Assembly: GCA_947488615.1 (NCBI GenBank)
Contig: CANKZU010000002.1
Span: 343,180-407,179, forward strand
DNA: 64,000 nt
Reading direction: 5' to 3'
Source of the DNA: an uncultured Aurantimonas sp.
GTDB taxonomy: Bacteria > Pseudomonadota > Alphaproteobacteria > Rhizobiales > Rhizobiaceae
The translations under genes and the position numbers were made by a program. Of the stretch, positions 1 through 9,823 are shown in pieces. The notes beneath the pieces were generated by a model. It did not search any database. It saw only the letters and a list, made by a program, of their open reading frames with translations, and was not told where the DNA came from. How positions within the stretch are numbered: position 1 is the stretch's first letter; each line of letters begins with the position of its first letter.

Positions 1-912
1 GTCACCCACGGCCATGCCGATCACGCGCGGCCGGGCAACCACAGCGTTCTGGCGACCCGGCAGACCCTCGACATCATGGCGCTGCGCTATGGCAAGGATT
101 TCGCAGCCGAACGTCAGACCGCTGCGCTCGGCGAGACGATCCGGATCGGCGATGTGTCGGTCAGCTTTCATCCGGCCGGTCATGTGCTCGGTTCGGCGCA
201 GATCGCAGTCGAACATAAGGGCCTCAGGATCGTCGCCTCAGGCGACTACAAGCGCCGGCCGGACCCGACTTGCGCCGGCTTCGAGCCGGTCGACTGCGAC
301 GTGTTCATTACCGAGGCGACCTTCGCGCTGCCGGTCTTCCGACATCCGGGCACAGGCGACGAGGTCGCCAAACTCCTGAAATCGGTCGAGCAGTTTCCCG
401 AGCGGGCCCATCTCGTCGGCGCCTATGCTCTCGGCAAGGCGCAGCGGGTCATCAAGCATTTGCGCGAGGCCGGCTACGACGCGCCGATCTACATCCACGG
501 CGCGCTGACAAAACTCTGCGACTACTACCGGAGCGAGGGTATCGACCTTGGCGAATTGCGGCCCGCGACGGTCGAAGGAGGCAACAAGGGCGATTTCGCC
601 GGCGTCATCATCGTCGGACCGCCCTCGGCCTTCGCCGACAAATGGGCACGGCGGTTTCCCGATCCGGTGTCGTGCTTTGCCAGCGGCTGGATGCGAGTGC
701 GCCAGCGCGCCCGCCAGCGCGGCGTCGAACTGCCGCTGATCATCTCCGATCATTGCGACTGGGACGAACTGACGGGTACGATCGACGAGATCGCGCCGAC
801 GGAAGTTTGGGTGACCCACGGACGGGAAGAGGCGCTGGTGCGCTGGTGCGAATTGCGGCAGTTGCGCGCCCGACCGCTGCATCTGGTCGGCTACGAGGAC
901 GAGGCGGAGTAA
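1..912 (+). CDS. Ligase-associated DNA exonuclease (metallo-beta-lactamase fold), 5' end outside window
   Basis: The frame is open from base 1, so the N-terminus lies upstream. The visible 303 residues begin with the metal-binding motif THGHADHAR, followed by a second metal histidine in SFHPAGHVLGSAQI and an aspartate in ASGDYKRR. This is the arrangement of beta-CASP/metallo-beta-lactamase nucleases, and overall it matches the exonuclease normally encoded beside an ATP-dependent DNA ligase and a DEXH helicase in bacterial repair clusters. The C-terminal part carries SDHCDWDEL and WVTHGREEAL, typical of the family. No ligase gene follows on the 3' side; a DUF2188 gene does, so any ligase partner must be upstream or elsewhere. 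Confidence 0.85.
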   Translation, partial: VTHGHADHARPGNHSVLATRQTLDIMALRYGKDFAAERQTAALGETIRIGDVSVSFHPAGHVLGSAQIAVEHKGLRIVASGDYKRRPDPTCAGFEPVDCDVFITEATFALPVFRHPGTGDEVAKLLKSVEQFPERAHLVGAYALGKAQRVIKHLREAGYDAPIYIHGALTKLCDYYRSEGIDLGELRPATVEGGNKGDFAGVIIVGPPSAFADKWARRFPDPVSCFASGWMRVRQRARQRGVELPLIISDHCDWDELTGTIDEIAPTEVWVTHGREEALVRWCELRQLRARPLHLVGYEDEAE

Positions 913-960
913 CGTTCGGAGCTGGATAGTGTGCGGATGGCGCGAATCCCCGCGTTGGCA

Positions 961-986
961 GGAACGCAATGGCGCATGGTCACGTT
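961..986 (+). promoter_or_regulatory. EcfG-type general stress promoter
   Basis: GGAAC at 961-965 and CGTT at 983-986 are separated by 17 bases. This is an exact match to the -35/-10 pair recognised by EcfG (the alphaproteobacterial general stress sigma factor). Transcription would begin near 993, about 33 bases before the DUF2188 start. Confidence 0.7.
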
Positions 987-1025
987 GGTGAAGGAGACAC
1001 TCCCCGAAACGCAGGATGGAGTTCC

Positions 1026-1280
1026 ATGACCCAGGTTCACTACGAAGTTGTCCGGCATGACGGCGGCTGGGCCTACAAGGTCCAGGATGTTCTCTCCGAG
1101 ACCTTCCCGACCCATGATCGGGCGCTCTATGCAGCCAGGAGCGCGGCGGCGCGTCAGCGTGCGGCGGGCGAGACTATCGGAATCCGCTACGAGGACGCCG
1201 ACGGCAAATGGCATGACGAAATCGCCAGGGGCGACGACCGTCCGGAGACCGACGTAGAGGACACGGCCGGAGCGTCATGA
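1026..1280 (+). CDS. DUF2188-like small protein, probably stress-induced
   Basis: An 84-residue soluble protein beginning MTQVHYEVVRHDGGWAYKV. The pattern of a beta strand, 'DGGWAYK', then 'A..AARSAAARQRAAGE' and 'IRYEDADGKWHDE' resembles the DUF2188 family of small proteins common in alphaproteobacteria; its biochemical role is unknown. I chose the ATG at 1026 rather than an upstream in-frame start at 969, because GGATGGAG sits just before it and because the EcfG-type promoter at 961-986 would put the transcription start between the two. The gene stands alone, about 200 bases ahead of a histidine kinase. Regulation by general stress is inferred from the promoter only. Confidence 0.7.
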   Translation: MTQVHYEVVRHDGGWAYKVQDVLSETFPTHDRALYAARSAAARQRAAGETIGIRYEDADGKWHDEIARGDDRPETDVEDTAGAS

Positions 1281-1481
1281 GGCGTCGGGTGCCTGTCGTG
1301 CTTGGGGCCGCCGCGAGGGTGATGCGGTAAACGCTGTGGCCTCCTGGGGCCACCGCTTCAAGACGATCGCGTGTGGTTGGCCCGCCCGTCCTATTCCATG
1401 CCGTCGCGGCAACCGGGTTGTGGTTCGTCTCCGGCGCGGTCAAAGTCTCTCCCGTAGCTCTGCGGACGGGGAGAGATTTCG

Positions 1482-3527
1482 ATGTGGTCCTGTCGGACGG
1501 TTCTGACATCGACGCTGGTGGGCCTGCAGGTCGCCGCGCTGCTGGCCGTACTGGCGCTGACCCACTTCGCTTCGCAGAATGTACTTCTGTCCTACGCCGA
1601 ACAGCTGACGGAACGGGTTGCGCACGACACGACCCGGTTCACCGAGAATTTCCTGAACCCTGCCGATGACGCGGCGGCTCTCTCGCAGAGACTGGCCGAA
1701 AGGGCCGTCGTTCAGACCGATAACCGCTCGGTCCTGACACGCTACTTCTACGAGATTCTGCGCGGGCGTACCGACTTTGCCGGGATTTTCTACGGCGCGA
1801 GGGACGGCTCATTCGTCTATGTCAGCCGCGACGACACAGTCGAGGGTGCGACATATCGAACCAAATGGATCGAGACCGATCCCGTTCGCTCCGTGCAGCT
1901 GGACTATTTCGATGACGAATTCCGCCGCGTCTCACGGCGCCGGGATGACACGGACACATACGACCCCCGCAGCCGCCCCTGGTATGTGAGAGCCTCGGAA
2001 AAGAACGAGGTCGTCTGGACCGAGCCCTACATCTTTTTTTCCTCCCAGCGCCCGGGAATTACTGTCGCCACGCCCGTCCTCGGGGAGGATGGCATGACCA
2101 TGCGCGGCGCGGTCGGCATCGACATCGAGATCGGGGCGTTGTCGCAGTTCCTCGATGGATTGGAAGTCGGCAAGCGTGGCTCAGCCGCGATCGTCTCGCA
2201 GACCGGCGACGTGATCGCGCATCGCGAGGCGTCGGCCATTCTCGCGGTGGATGCGGAGGGCGGGCAGCGCTTCGCCAAGGTGGCGGAGATCGGCGATCCT
2301 GCGCTGGCGCAAGCGGTCTCCAGCCTGCCGGGCGGGCTGGAGAGCGTGACGCCGGGCGAGACGCGGCTCACGCGATTTCAGGCCTTGGGCGAGAGCTGGC
2401 GTGGTGCGGTGCGGCGTCTTGCCGGGTCTCGCACGCCATGGGTGGTCGTCACCTATCTGCCGGAAAGCGATATACTGGGGCCGATCCAGCGGGTTCGCAA
2501 TATCGGATTGGTGGTGGTTGCGATCGTGGCCGCGATGACCGCGATCTTCAGCGCGCTTCTGGCCAGCGCCCTGACGAATCCGATCAAGGCGCTGGCCGCG
2601 CAGGCGAGCCATATTTCCAAGGGCGAGTTCGACGACATGCCGCTGCCGTCCATGCGGATGAAGGAACTCGACGAAACGGGCCAGGCGATGCGTCGCGCGA
2701 CGAGCTGGCTGCGTGACTATCGCCGCGAGAACGAGACGCTGACAGGGGAGTTGCGGGAGGCCGGTCGTGTCCTCGAGCGGCGCGTGGAAGAGCGAACCGA
2801 ACAACTGGCCCACGCCAATCGCGAACTGGAGGAGGCGAACCGCAACACCAGCATGCTGGCGCATGAACTGGACCATCGGGTCAAGAATCTGTTCGCGATC
2901 ACCTCCTCGCTCGTCTCGCTGGCCGCGAGCCACGCGACCACGCCGCAGGAGGTGGCCGACGAGGCGCGCGGACGCATCAATGCGCTGGCCCGGGCCCACG
3001 CCGACACGCAAGGCGCCACGGAGTCGCAGCTGGCGTCGATCGTCAAGAGCGTGCTCGAACCCTATGCCGGGACCGATGACTTCCGGATCAACGTCGTCGG
3101 CGATCCCCTGACGGTCTCCAGATCCAATGTCACTCCGATCGGCCTGATCCTTTACGAACTGGCCACCAACGCCGCGAAATACGGCGCACTCGGCCATCCG
3201 GGCGGCGAAGTGGACGTGACCTGGGAACGCTCGGCGGGCGGCGTCGTCACGCTGGTATGGGCCGAACGGTCGAACACGTCTGCCGGCGATGGCGACCGGT
3301 CCGACACGGAACCAGGCGGGTTCGGCTCGATCATGCTGGAGGCCATGGCGCACCGCCTGGACGCGACGGTCGAGCGTGACATGACGTCCGCGGGCCTGCG
3401 GATGACCTTGACCATGAAGGATCTGGAGGAACGCCGGGAGGCACCGCTCCACACGCAGATGCCCGATCCGCTGCTATCATCCAAGCGGTCGGCGGGTCGG
3501 AGCAAGCGTTCCGCGGAGAGGGCCTGA
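1482..3527 (+). CDS. dCache-HAMP sensor histidine kinase, HWE family
   Basis: A 681-residue membrane sensor kinase. A first transmembrane helix at about 11-30 is followed by a periplasmic double-Cache-like domain (about 45-330) with the signature DPRSRPWYVRA at 161-171. A second helix lies at about 341-363, then a HAMP region, a coiled coil (about 415-455) and the kinase core. The phospho-acceptor is His465 in LDHRVKN; the N box is ELATNAAKYGA (559-569), and a W-x-E (VWAE, about 592-595) follows, the hallmark of HWE kinases, which in this class often feed the PhyR/EcfG stress pathway. The start has GGGGAGAG upstream. No response regulator is adjacent. The 3' end overlaps the convergent SGNH hydrolase gene by 51 bases. 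The ligand is unknown. Confidence 0.85.
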   Translation: MWSCRTVLTSTLVGLQVAALLAVLALTHFASQNVLLSYAEQLTERVAHDTTRFTENFLNPADDAAALSQRLAERAVVQTDNRSVLTRYFYEILRGRTDFAGIFYGARDGSFVYVSRDDTVEGATYRTKWIETDPVRSVQLDYFDDEFRRVSRRRDDTDTYDPRSRPWYVRASEKNEVVWTEPYIFFSSQRPGITVATPVLGEDGMTMRGAVGIDIEIGALSQFLDGLEVGKRGSAAIVSQTGDVIAHREASAILAVDAEGGQRFAKVAEIGDPALAQAVSSLPGGLESVTPGETRLTRFQALGESWRGAVRRLAGSRTPWVVVTYLPESDILGPIQRVRNIGLVVVAIVAAMTAIFSALLASALTNPIKALAAQASHISKGEFDDMPLPSMRMKELDETGQAMRRATSWLRDYRRENETLTGELREAGRVLERRVEERTEQLAHANRELEEANRNTSMLAHELDHRVKNLFAITSSLVSLAASHATTPQEVADEARGRINALARAHADTQGATESQLASIVKSVLEPYAGTDDFRINVVGDPLTVSRSNVTPIGLILYELATNAAKYGALGHPGGEVDVTWERSAGGVVTLVWAERSNTSAGDGDRSDTEPGGFGSIMLEAMAHRLDATVERDMTSAGLRMTLTMKDLEERREAPLHTQMPDPLLSSKRSAGRSKRSAERA

Positions 3528-4268
3528 GGTCTCCTCCGCCCGCGCGCGGTCCCCCAGCACATAGCCGACCAGATGGTTGGCGTAATAGGCATAGCCCTCG
3601 ATCGAGGCGTGGAACCCGTCGCGGGAAAAGCCCGCCGGCTCGACCCGGGGCAGCGACGTCGAGGCGATCGCGCCGCGTTCCACGCACAGCCGCGCGCCCA
3701 TCCGACGGATGATCCGGGCGCGCAGTTCCAAAACATGGGCAAGGCCGCGCGGCAGCGCGGGCACGCGCTTGAGATCGACTGGCGGCGACCAGACGATGCG
3801 CGCCTCCGGCCATTTGGCCTTCAGCGCGTAGAGGAGACCGCCAAAGCCCTTCTTGAACTTGCGGGCGCCGTGAAAATTCTTGGCGTCGTTGGTGCCGATC
3901 ATCAAGACGATATGCGTAAAGGCCTCGCGCGCGAGATTTGGCACGACATGGTCGCGCACCTCGGCCGAGACGGCGGAGTTGGACCCCGCCGTCCGCCAGA
4001 ACACCGAACGACCGGTCAGCGCGTAGAGCCGCTCGGCGAGCTTCGGGGCGAGACTGTCCTCGATATTGGTAACGCCGATGCCGGCGGCCGAGCTGTCCCC
4101 GATGACCAGCAGCCTGATCGCCGCGTCGCGGATCGCCCCGGTGCCGAAAAAACCGCTGACACCGCCGTCGGGCGGCGGCATCCGCTCGATCCGGCGGCGG
4201 GCGCCGATGCCCTGCCAGACATAGACGGGAAACATCAACCAGGAGAGGAAGGCGGTTTGAAATGACAC
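3477..4268 (-). CDS. SGNH/GDSL-type hydrolase
   Basis: A 263-residue esterase-like protein. Block I is GDSS with the nucleophile at Ser59, block III-like GTND lies at 125-128, and the Asp/His pair is in SRDGFH (D217, H220), so the catalytic set is complete. The N-terminal 20 residues are hydrophobic (FLSWLMFPVYVW) and may anchor the protein in the membrane. It starts with GTG, 96 bases after pgk on the same strand, so it may be read through from the tkt-gap-pgk unit. Its last 51 bases overlap the 3' end of the sensor kinase in antisense. The substrate (acyl ester, lipid or glycan) cannot be told from sequence. Confidence 0.8.
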   Translation of the reverse strand: MSFQTAFLSWLMFPVYVWQGIGARRRIERMPPPDGGVSGFFGTGAIRDAAIRLLVIGDSSAAGIGVTNIEDSLAPKLAERLYALTGRSVFWRTAGSNSAVSAEVRDHVVPNLAREAFTHIVLMIGTNDAKNFHGARKFKKGFGGLLYALKAKWPEARIVWSPPVDLKRVPALPRGLAHVLELRARIIRRMGARLCVERGAIASTSLPRVEPAGFSRDGFHASIEGYAYYANHLVGYVLGDRARAEETSGPLRGTLAPTRRPLG

Positions 4269-4364
4269 GGCAGGCCGGGCTCCGCTGATCCTTGTTGGGG
4301 CGCGCCGGAGAAGATATGGCCACGCGCCGCGTCTGGCGAGCCCCGGATCGTCGCGATTTTTGCT

Positions 4365-5561
4365 TCAGGCCTTGAGAATCTCGACGCCGGGCAGCGGCTT
4401 GCCCTCCATCCATTCCAGAAATGCCCCGCCGGCGGTGGAGACATAGGTGAAATCGTCGGCGACGCCCGCCTGGTTGAGCGCGGCGACCGTATCGCCTCCG
4501 CCGGCGACGGATGTCAGCTGGCCGGCCTTGGTCCGTTCCGCCGCATGGCGTGCGGCGGCCATTGTCGCCGTGTCGAAAGGGGGAAGCTCGAAGGCGCCGA
4601 GCGGACCGTTCCAGACCAGCGTCTTGGCCTTGTCGAGCCAGGCGCTGACCACCTGGACCGTCTCGGGCCCGGCGTCGAGGATCATCGCGTCGTCCGGGAC
4701 CGCATCGACCGGGACGACCTCACTGTCCGCGCCCGCCTTGAACTCGCGGGCGACGACGGCATCGACGGGGAGCACGATCTCGCAGCCGGCGTCTTTCGCC
4801 GTCGCCATGATCGCCCGGGCGGTGTCTGCCAGATCATGCTCGCACAGGGATTTTCCCACCGATTTGTCTTGCGCGGCGAGGAAGGTGTTGGCCATGCCGC
4901 CGCCGATGACCAGCGCGTCGACCCGTTTGACGAGGTTCGAGAGGAGGTCGATCTTGGTGGACACCTTGGCGCCGCCGACGACGGCGACGACCGGTCGGGC
5001 GGGATCGCCAAGGCCTTGTTCCAGTGCTTCCAGTTCCGCCTGCATGGTGCGGCCGGCATAGGACGGCAGATGCCGGGCGAGGCCCTCGGTCGAGGCGTGG
5101 GCGCGATGGGCGGCGGAAAAGGCGTCGTTGACGAAGATATCGCCGAGCGAGGCGAGGCGGCTGACGAAGTCCTCGTCATTGGCTTCCTCGCCCGCGTGAA
5201 AACGGGTGTTTTCCATGAGCACGACGTCGCCGTCCTTGAGCCCGGCGACGATGCCGGCCGCGATGGGGCCGACGCAATCGTCGGAAAAGCCGACCGGCAT
5301 GCCGAGCATCTCCGACAGGACCGACGCCAGCGGCGCCAGCGACATGTCGGGATTCGGCTTGCCCTTCGGCCGGCCGAAATGAGCCAGCAGGATGACCCGG
5401 CCGCCCTTGTCGGAAATCTCGCGGATGGACGGCAGAATCCGCTCGATCCGGGTACGGTCGGAAACCTTGCCGTCCTGCATCGGCACGTTGAGGTCGACCC
5501 TGAGAAGGACGCGCTTGCCGGCGACGGTGACGTCGTCGAGCGTTTTGAACTGGGTGGTCAT
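4365..5561 (-). CDS. pgk: Phosphoglycerate kinase
   Basis: 398 residues, the usual length for bacterial PGK, which interconverts 1,3-bisphosphoglycerate + ADP and 3-phosphoglycerate + ATP. The N-terminal [11 protein letters not shown] substrate-binding segment, [11 protein letters not shown], the hinge region [13 protein letters not shown] and the C-terminal nucleotide loop [11 protein letters not shown] are all intact. I chose the ATG at 5561 because the protein then begins [18 protein letters not shown] like homologues; the longer open frame back to 5693 overlaps gap and looks non-coding. It is the third gene of a tkt-gap-pgk series, 74 bases after gap. Confidence 0.97.
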   Translation of the reverse strand: MTTQFKTLDDVTVAGKRVLLRVDLNVPMQDGKVSDRTRIERILPSIREISDKGGRVILLAHFGRPKGKPNPDMSLAPLASVLSEMLGMPVGFSDDCVGPIAAGIVAGLKDGDVVLMENTRFHAGEEANDEDFVSRLASLGDIFVNDAFSAAHRAHASTEGLARHLPSYAGRTMQAELEALEQGLGDPARPVVAVVGGAKVSTKIDLLSNLVKRVDALVIGGGMANTFLAAQDKSVGKSLCEHDLADTARAIMATAKDAGCEIVLPVDAVVAREFKAGADSEVVPVDAVPDDAMILDAGPETVQVVSAWLDKAKTLVWNGPLGAFELPPFDTATMAAARHAAERTKAGQLTSVAGGGDTVAALNQAGVADDFTYVSTAGGAFLEWMEGKPLPGVEILKA

Positions 5562-5635
5562 CGGCTTCCTCCACAATATCGCCGAGCGACGGGGGCATTC
5601 GCGCTTCCCTCGCTTCAATCGGAAAAAGCGATCGC

Positions 5636-6646
5636 TTATCCCGCCTTGGCGAGTGCGACGGCGGTGTCCGACATGCGGTTGGAGAAGCCCCATTCGTTGT
5701 CGTACCAGGACAGGATGCGCACGAAGGTGCCGTCCAGGACCTTGGTCTGGTCCATGTGGAAGACCGAGGAGTGGCTGTCGTGGTTGAAGTCGATGGAGAC
5801 CAGCGACTCGTCGGTGTAGCCGAGAATGCCCTTCAGCTTGCCGTCGGCGGCCGTCTTGATCGCCGCGTTGATTTCCTCGATCGAGGTCTCGCGCTTGGCG
5901 ATGAAGTTGAGGTCGACGACGGAGACATTCGGCGTCGGCACGCGGATGGCGACGCCGTCGAGCTTGCCGTTCAGCTCCGGCAGCACCAGGCCGACGGCCT
6001 TGGCGGCGCCGGTTGAGGTCGGGATCATCGACATGGCGGCGGCGCGGCCGCGATAGAGATCCTTGTGCATCGTGTCCAGCGTCGGCTGGTCGCCGGTGTA
6101 GGAGTGGATCGTCGTCATGAAGCCCTTTTCGATGCCGACGAGCTCATTCAGGACGTAGGCGACGGGCGACAGGCAGTTGGTGGTGCACGATGCGTTGGAG
6201 ACGACCAGATCGTCCTTGGTCAGTGTGTCGTGGTTGACGCCGTACACGATGGTCTTATCGGCGCCGGCCGCCGGGGCGGAGACGAGCACCCGCTTGGCGC
6301 CGGCTTCCAGATGCAGGGACGCCTTGTCCTTGGCGGTGAAGATGCCGGTGCATTCCATGGCGACGTCGACGCCGAGGTCGCCCCAGGGCAGGTCCTTGGG
6401 ATCGCGGATCGCGGTGACCCTGATCGGCTTGCCGCCATCGATACTAATGGTGTCGCCGTCAACGGTGACCTTGGCGGGGAAACGGCCATGCACCGAATCG
6501 TAGCGCAGCAGATGGGCGTTGGTCTCGACGGGACCCAGGTCGTTGATGCCGACCACCTCGATGTCGGTCCGTCCGGATTCGACGATCGCCCGCAACACAT
6601 TGCGGCCGATGCGGCCGAAGCCATTGATTGCAACGCGAACTGTCAT
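5636..6646 (-). CDS. gap: Glyceraldehyde-3-phosphate dehydrogenase, type I
   Basis: 336 residues. The Rossmann start is [12 protein letters not shown], the catalytic cysteine is C154 in ASCTTN, and the general base is His181 (TIHSYTGDQ). The C-terminal [13 protein letters not shown] is also intact. A strong ribosome-binding site (GAAGGAG) lies 7 bases before ATG 6646, which decides the start. It lies between tkt and pgk on the same strand, but 260 bases separate it from tkt, and that gap holds a palindromic repeat, so gap may have its own promoter there. Residue 34 (IND) suggests NAD preference, as usual for glycolytic GapA-type enzymes. Confidence 0.97.
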   Translation of the reverse strand: MTVRVAINGFGRIGRNVLRAIVESGRTDIEVVGINDLGPVETNAHLLRYDSVHGRFPAKVTVDGDTISIDGGKPIRVTAIRDPKDLPWGDLGVDVAMECTGIFTAKDKASLHLEAGAKRVLVSAPAAGADKTIVYGVNHDTLTKDDLVVSNASCTTNCLSPVAYVLNELVGIEKGFMTTIHSYTGDQPTLDTMHKDLYRGRAAAMSMIPTSTGAAKAVGLVLPELNGKLDGVAIRVPTPNVSVVDLNFIAKRETSIEEINAAIKTAADGKLKGILGYTDESLVSIDFNHDSHSSVFHMDQTKVLDGTFVRILSWYDNEWGFSNRMSDTAVALAKAG

Positions 6647-6804
6647 TGATCCGTCTCCTTCGATGGCGCGCCCTGCCGGCAAACGTCGCGGGGGCGTCGC
6701 GGTCGCCTTGGGCTGTACAGAAGCCGGCGGTCCGGATCAATATTCGGCCCGGTCAGCTTTTTTATGTGGGCGCTGATTTTCGATGCCGTGACGGCGTTGC
6801 GCGT

Positions 6805-6910
6805 TAAAGCATCGGACCAAAAAGTGGAATCCGATTTTTGGCTCATTGCGATGCTCAATCAAAGTGTTAGAGCGTCCTTTGTGCCTCCGAATGGACGCAC
6901 GGCGCTCTAA
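6805..6910. repeat. Palindromic interspersed repeat between tkt and gap
   Basis: Three nested inverted repeats are visible: AGCATCG (6808-6814) with CGATGCT (6849-6855); CCAAAAA (6817-6823) with TTTTTGG (6835-6841); and TTAGAGCG (6867-6874) with CGCTCTAA (6903-6910). The element runs into the stop codon of tkt. A diverged second copy lies upstream of pntAA (about 40171-40272), sharing the 'ATTTTxGG', 'CCTTTGxGC' and 'xATGGACGCAxGGCGCT' segments. It could act as a terminator or mRNA stabiliser for tkt. Confidence 0.65.
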
Positions 6911-8928
6911 TGCGCGCCGTCGTCTTCCTCCTCCGGAGCCTGGGACTCCCGGCGCGCCTCGATGGCGGCGACCACGGCACCCGCGGTGATGCCGAAATGC
7001 TCATAGAGATCGGCGGCGTGGCCGCTGGCGCCGAAACCGGTCATGCCGATGAAGATTCCGTCGCGGCCGATGAAGCGGTCCCAAGCCTGGCGGATTCCTG
7101 CCTCGATCGCGACATTGACGGTACCGTGGTCGAGGATCGCTGCTTGGTATTCCGGGCTTTGCTGCTCGAACAGTTCGAAACATGGCACCGAAACGACCCG
7201 GGTATGCACGCCGTCCCGCTCGAGCCGCCCGCGCGCCTCCATGGCGATCTGAACCTCCGATCCGGTGGCGTAGATCGTCACCTCCGCCTCGCCCGAGGCC
7301 GGGCTGATCTCGTAGGCGCCGCGCGCGCTGCGGTTCTCGTCGTGCTTGTCGAGCCGCAAGGCCGGCAGATCCTGGCGACTGAGGGCCAGCACCGAGGGCG
7401 CGTGGCGCGATTCCAGCGCGAGCTGCCAGCATTCCACCGTCTCGACGGCGTCGGCCGGGCGGAATACCTGCATCACCGGCATCGCCCTCAGCGCGGCGAG
7501 ATGCTCGACCGGCTGGTGCGTCGGCCCGTCCTCGCCGAGGCCGATCGAATCATGCGTCATCACATAGATGACGCGCTGGCCCATCAGCGCCGACAGGCGC
7601 ATCGCGCCGCGGCAATAGTCGGAGAACACCAGGAACGTGCCCGAATAGGGGATGACGCCGCCATGCAGGGCCAGGCCGTTCATCGCCGCAGCCATGGCGT
7701 GCTCGCGAATGCCGTAATGGACGAAGCGGCCGGAATAGTCGCCGGGGACGATGGCGGCGGTCTGGCTGGTGCGGGTGTTGTTGGAGCCGGTCAGGTCGGC
7801 CGAGCCGCCGATCGTCTCCGTCACCACGCCGTTGATGATCTCGAGCGCCATTTCCGAGGCCTTGCGGGTGGCGACCGTGGGGCGTTCCTCGTTCAGCGCG
7901 CGCTTGTAGCGCTGCATGGTCTGGACGAAGCCGCTCGGCAGATCGCCGCGCATCCGCCGCTCGAAATCGCCGCGGATTTCGGCGTCGATCTCGGCAAAGC
8001 GTTTCTGCCATTCCTTGCGGCGGGTGCTGGAGCGCAGTCCGGCGATACGCCACTGGTCGCGGATCTCGGCTGGAACCTCGAATGGCTCATGCTCCCAGCC
8101 GAGCGCCTCGCGGGTCGCGGCGAGTTCCTTCGATCCAAGAGCCGATCCATGCACCTTGGCAGTGCCCGCCTTGGTCGGCGCGCCATAGCCGATCGTGGTC
8201 TTGCAGGCGACGAGGGTCGGCCGGTCGCTCGCCTTGGCCGCCTCGATCGCCTCGGCGATCGCCTCCGGGTCATGACCGTCGCAGCGAACCGTATTCCAGC
8301 CACTCGCCGCGAACCGGGCCGCCTGATCGGTCGAATCGGCCAGCGCGACCTCGCCGTCGATGGTGATGCCATTGTCGTCCCACAGGACGATGAGCCTGTT
8401 CAGCTTGAGATGGCCGGCGAGCGTGAGCGCTTCCTGGCTGATCCCCTCCATCAGGCAGCCATCGCCCGCGAGCACGTAGGTATAGTGGTCGACGATCCCG
8501 TCGCCGTAGCGCGCGTTCAGGACGCGCTCGGCGAGCGCCATGCCGACGGCGTTGCCGAGACCCTGGCCGAGCGGTCCGGTCGTGGTCTCGATCCCGGCCG
8601 CATGGCCGAATTCGGGGTGTCCCGCGGTCTTGGCGCCGAGCTGGCGGAAGTTCTTGATCTGATCGATGTCGATGTCGTCGTATCCGAGCAGATACAGGAG
8701 GCTGTAGAGCAGCATCGAGCCATGCCCGGCCGACAGCACGAAACGGTCGCGATCCGCCCACTCGGGATCGCGCGGATCGAACGTCAGGAAGCGGGTGAAC
8801 AACACCGTGGCAATGTCGGCGGCGCCCATGGGAAGGCCCGGATGACCCGACCCGGCCGCCTCGACGGCATCGGCCGACAGGAACCGGATGGCGTTGGCCA
8901 TCTGGCGATGCTGGTCGGGTGTTGTCAT
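6907..8928 (-). CDS. tkt: Transketolase
   Basis: 673 residues, standard length. It has the N-terminal [10 protein letters not shown] diphosphate loop, [18 protein letters not shown], the thiamine diphosphate motif [13 protein letters not shown] and the C-terminal [14 protein letters not shown] and RQDLP segments. It transfers two-carbon units in the non-oxidative pentose phosphate and Calvin-type pathways. The ATG at 8928 ([18 protein letters not shown]) has GGAG 7 bases upstream and matches the family N-terminus better than the in-frame start at 8979. It heads the tkt-gap-pgk series and is divergent from the DUF4164 and zapA pair, an order often seen in Hyphomicrobiales. Confidence 0.96.
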   Translation of the reverse strand: MTTPDQHRQMANAIRFLSADAVEAAGSGHPGLPMGAADIATVLFTRFLTFDPRDPEWADRDRFVLSAGHGSMLLYSLLYLLGYDDIDIDQIKNFRQLGAKTAGHPEFGHAAGIETTTGPLGQGLGNAVGMALAERVLNARYGDGIVDHYTYVLAGDGCLMEGISQEALTLAGHLKLNRLIVLWDDNGITIDGEVALADSTDQAARFAASGWNTVRCDGHDPEAIAEAIEAAKASDRPTLVACKTTIGYGAPTKAGTAKVHGSALGSKELAATREALGWEHEPFEVPAEIRDQWRIAGLRSSTRRKEWQKRFAEIDAEIRGDFERRMRGDLPSGFVQTMQRYKRALNEERPTVATRKASEMALEIINGVVTETIGGSADLTGSNNTRTSQTAAIVPGDYSGRFVHYGIREHAMAAAMNGLALHGGVIPYSGTFLVFSDYCRGAMRLSALMGQRVIYVMTHDSIGLGEDGPTHQPVEHLAALRAMPVMQVFRPADAVETVECWQLALESRHAPSVLALSRQDLPALRLDKHDENRSARGAYEISPASGEAEVTIYATGSEVQIAMEARGRLERDGVHTRVVSVPCFELFEQQSPEYQAAILDHGTVNVAIEAGIRQAWDRFIGRDGIFIGMTGFGASGHAADLYEHFGITAGAVVAAIEARRESQAPEEEDDGAH

Positions 8929-9164
8929 CAAGGCGCTCCGATTGACGGCCTCACGGCCATGACGCGCGGCAGTCATCACATGGCTATGCTACTGTCAACA
9001 AACGAAGACCGCATCGCGACGTGACGGATCGAGACGATCGCGCCACCGCGGCGCTTTTCATGGCCAGCCCGAGACGCTAGACCATGAAAGGCCATGCGCG
9101 CATTCGCGGACGGCATGTGTCGGATCGGGCTTTGCCCGCAGGTTGGTGTCAGGGGGACGACGCG

Positions 9165-9443
9165 ATGTCGTCGGAAGATCCGTTCGAGGCGGCGCGCTTG
9201 CGCCTTCGGACCGCGATCGAGCGGCTGGAACACGCCATCGAGGAGCGGGAGGAGCGGGAATCGGTCCTGCGGGGCGGCGAAGCCGAGATTCAGCGCATGA
9301 CGGCCGATCGCGGTCGGCTGGCGCGCGAACTCGACGCGGCGCTGGCGCGGGGCGAACGACTCGATCGCGCCAACCGTGAGGTCTCGCAGCGTCTTGTCGA
9401 CGCGATGGAACGGGTTCGCGGCGTGCTCGCACGCCACAAGTAG
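9165..9443 (+). CDS. DUF4164-like coiled-coil protein
   Basis: A 92-residue, almost wholly alpha-helical, charged protein (RLRTAIERLEHAIEEREERE...) predicted to be a coiled coil. Such DUF4164 proteins are usually encoded directly before zapA in alphaproteobacteria, as here (20 bases apart). The ATG at 9165 has AGGGGG 8 bases upstream; an earlier in-frame start at 9084 lacks one. A role with ZapA in division-ring assembly is suggested only by the neighbourhood. Confidence 0.75.
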   Translation: MSSEDPFEAARLRLRTAIERLEHAIEEREERESVLRGGEAEIQRMTADRGRLARELDAALARGERLDRANREVSQRLVDAMERVRGVLARHK

Positions 9444-9463
9444 GGACAGCGGAGAGAGGTCGA

Positions 9464-9823
9464 ATGCCCCAGATCGTCGTCACCATCGACGAAAAGACTT
9501 ATCGCATGGCCTGCGGCGAGGGGGAGGAGGCTCACCTGACCGCGCTCGCGGCGGAGGTCGATGGCCGGATCGTCGAGCTCAGGAAGAGTTTCGGACAGAT
9601 CGGCGATCTCCGTCTGATGGTCATGGCGGCCATCATGGGCTCGGACGAATTGTTCGAGGCTCGGCAGCGAATTAGCGAGCTTGAGAGCGAAATCGCCGAA
9701 CATTCCGCCCGCTCCGACGAATTCGAAGGTGCGCGCCACGAGGAGCGCACCCGTTTTATCGATAGCCTTAATGAGACGGCGGAAGCGCTGGAGCGGTTTG
9801 GCGCACGGCTTGAGGAGCGCTAG
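9464..9823 (+). CDS. zapA: Cell division protein ZapA
   Basis: 119 residues. The N-terminal VTIDEKTYRMACGEGEE segment, then LTALAAEVDGRIVELRKSFGQIGDLRLMV, is the ZapA globular domain. The rest is a long coiled coil (about 60-118). ZapA tethers FtsZ filaments in the cytoplasmic division ring. It probably forms an operon with the DUF4164 gene. In many relatives the 6S RNA and a 5-formyltetrahydrofolate cyclo-ligase follow zapA; here a lipoprotein hydrolase follows instead. Confidence 0.9.
   Translation: MPQIVVTIDEKTYRMACGEGEEAHLTALAAEVDGRIVELRKSFGQIGDLRLMVMAAIMGSDELFEARQRISELESEIAEHSARSDEFEGARHEERTRFIDSLNETAEALERFGARLEER

Noticed and set aside
6910..9024. Very long plus-strand open frame (704 codons) opposite tkt
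   Set aside because: Exact antisense shadow of transketolase; long open antisense frames are expected in GC-rich genes, and the sequence is His/Arg/Gly-rich without a fold.
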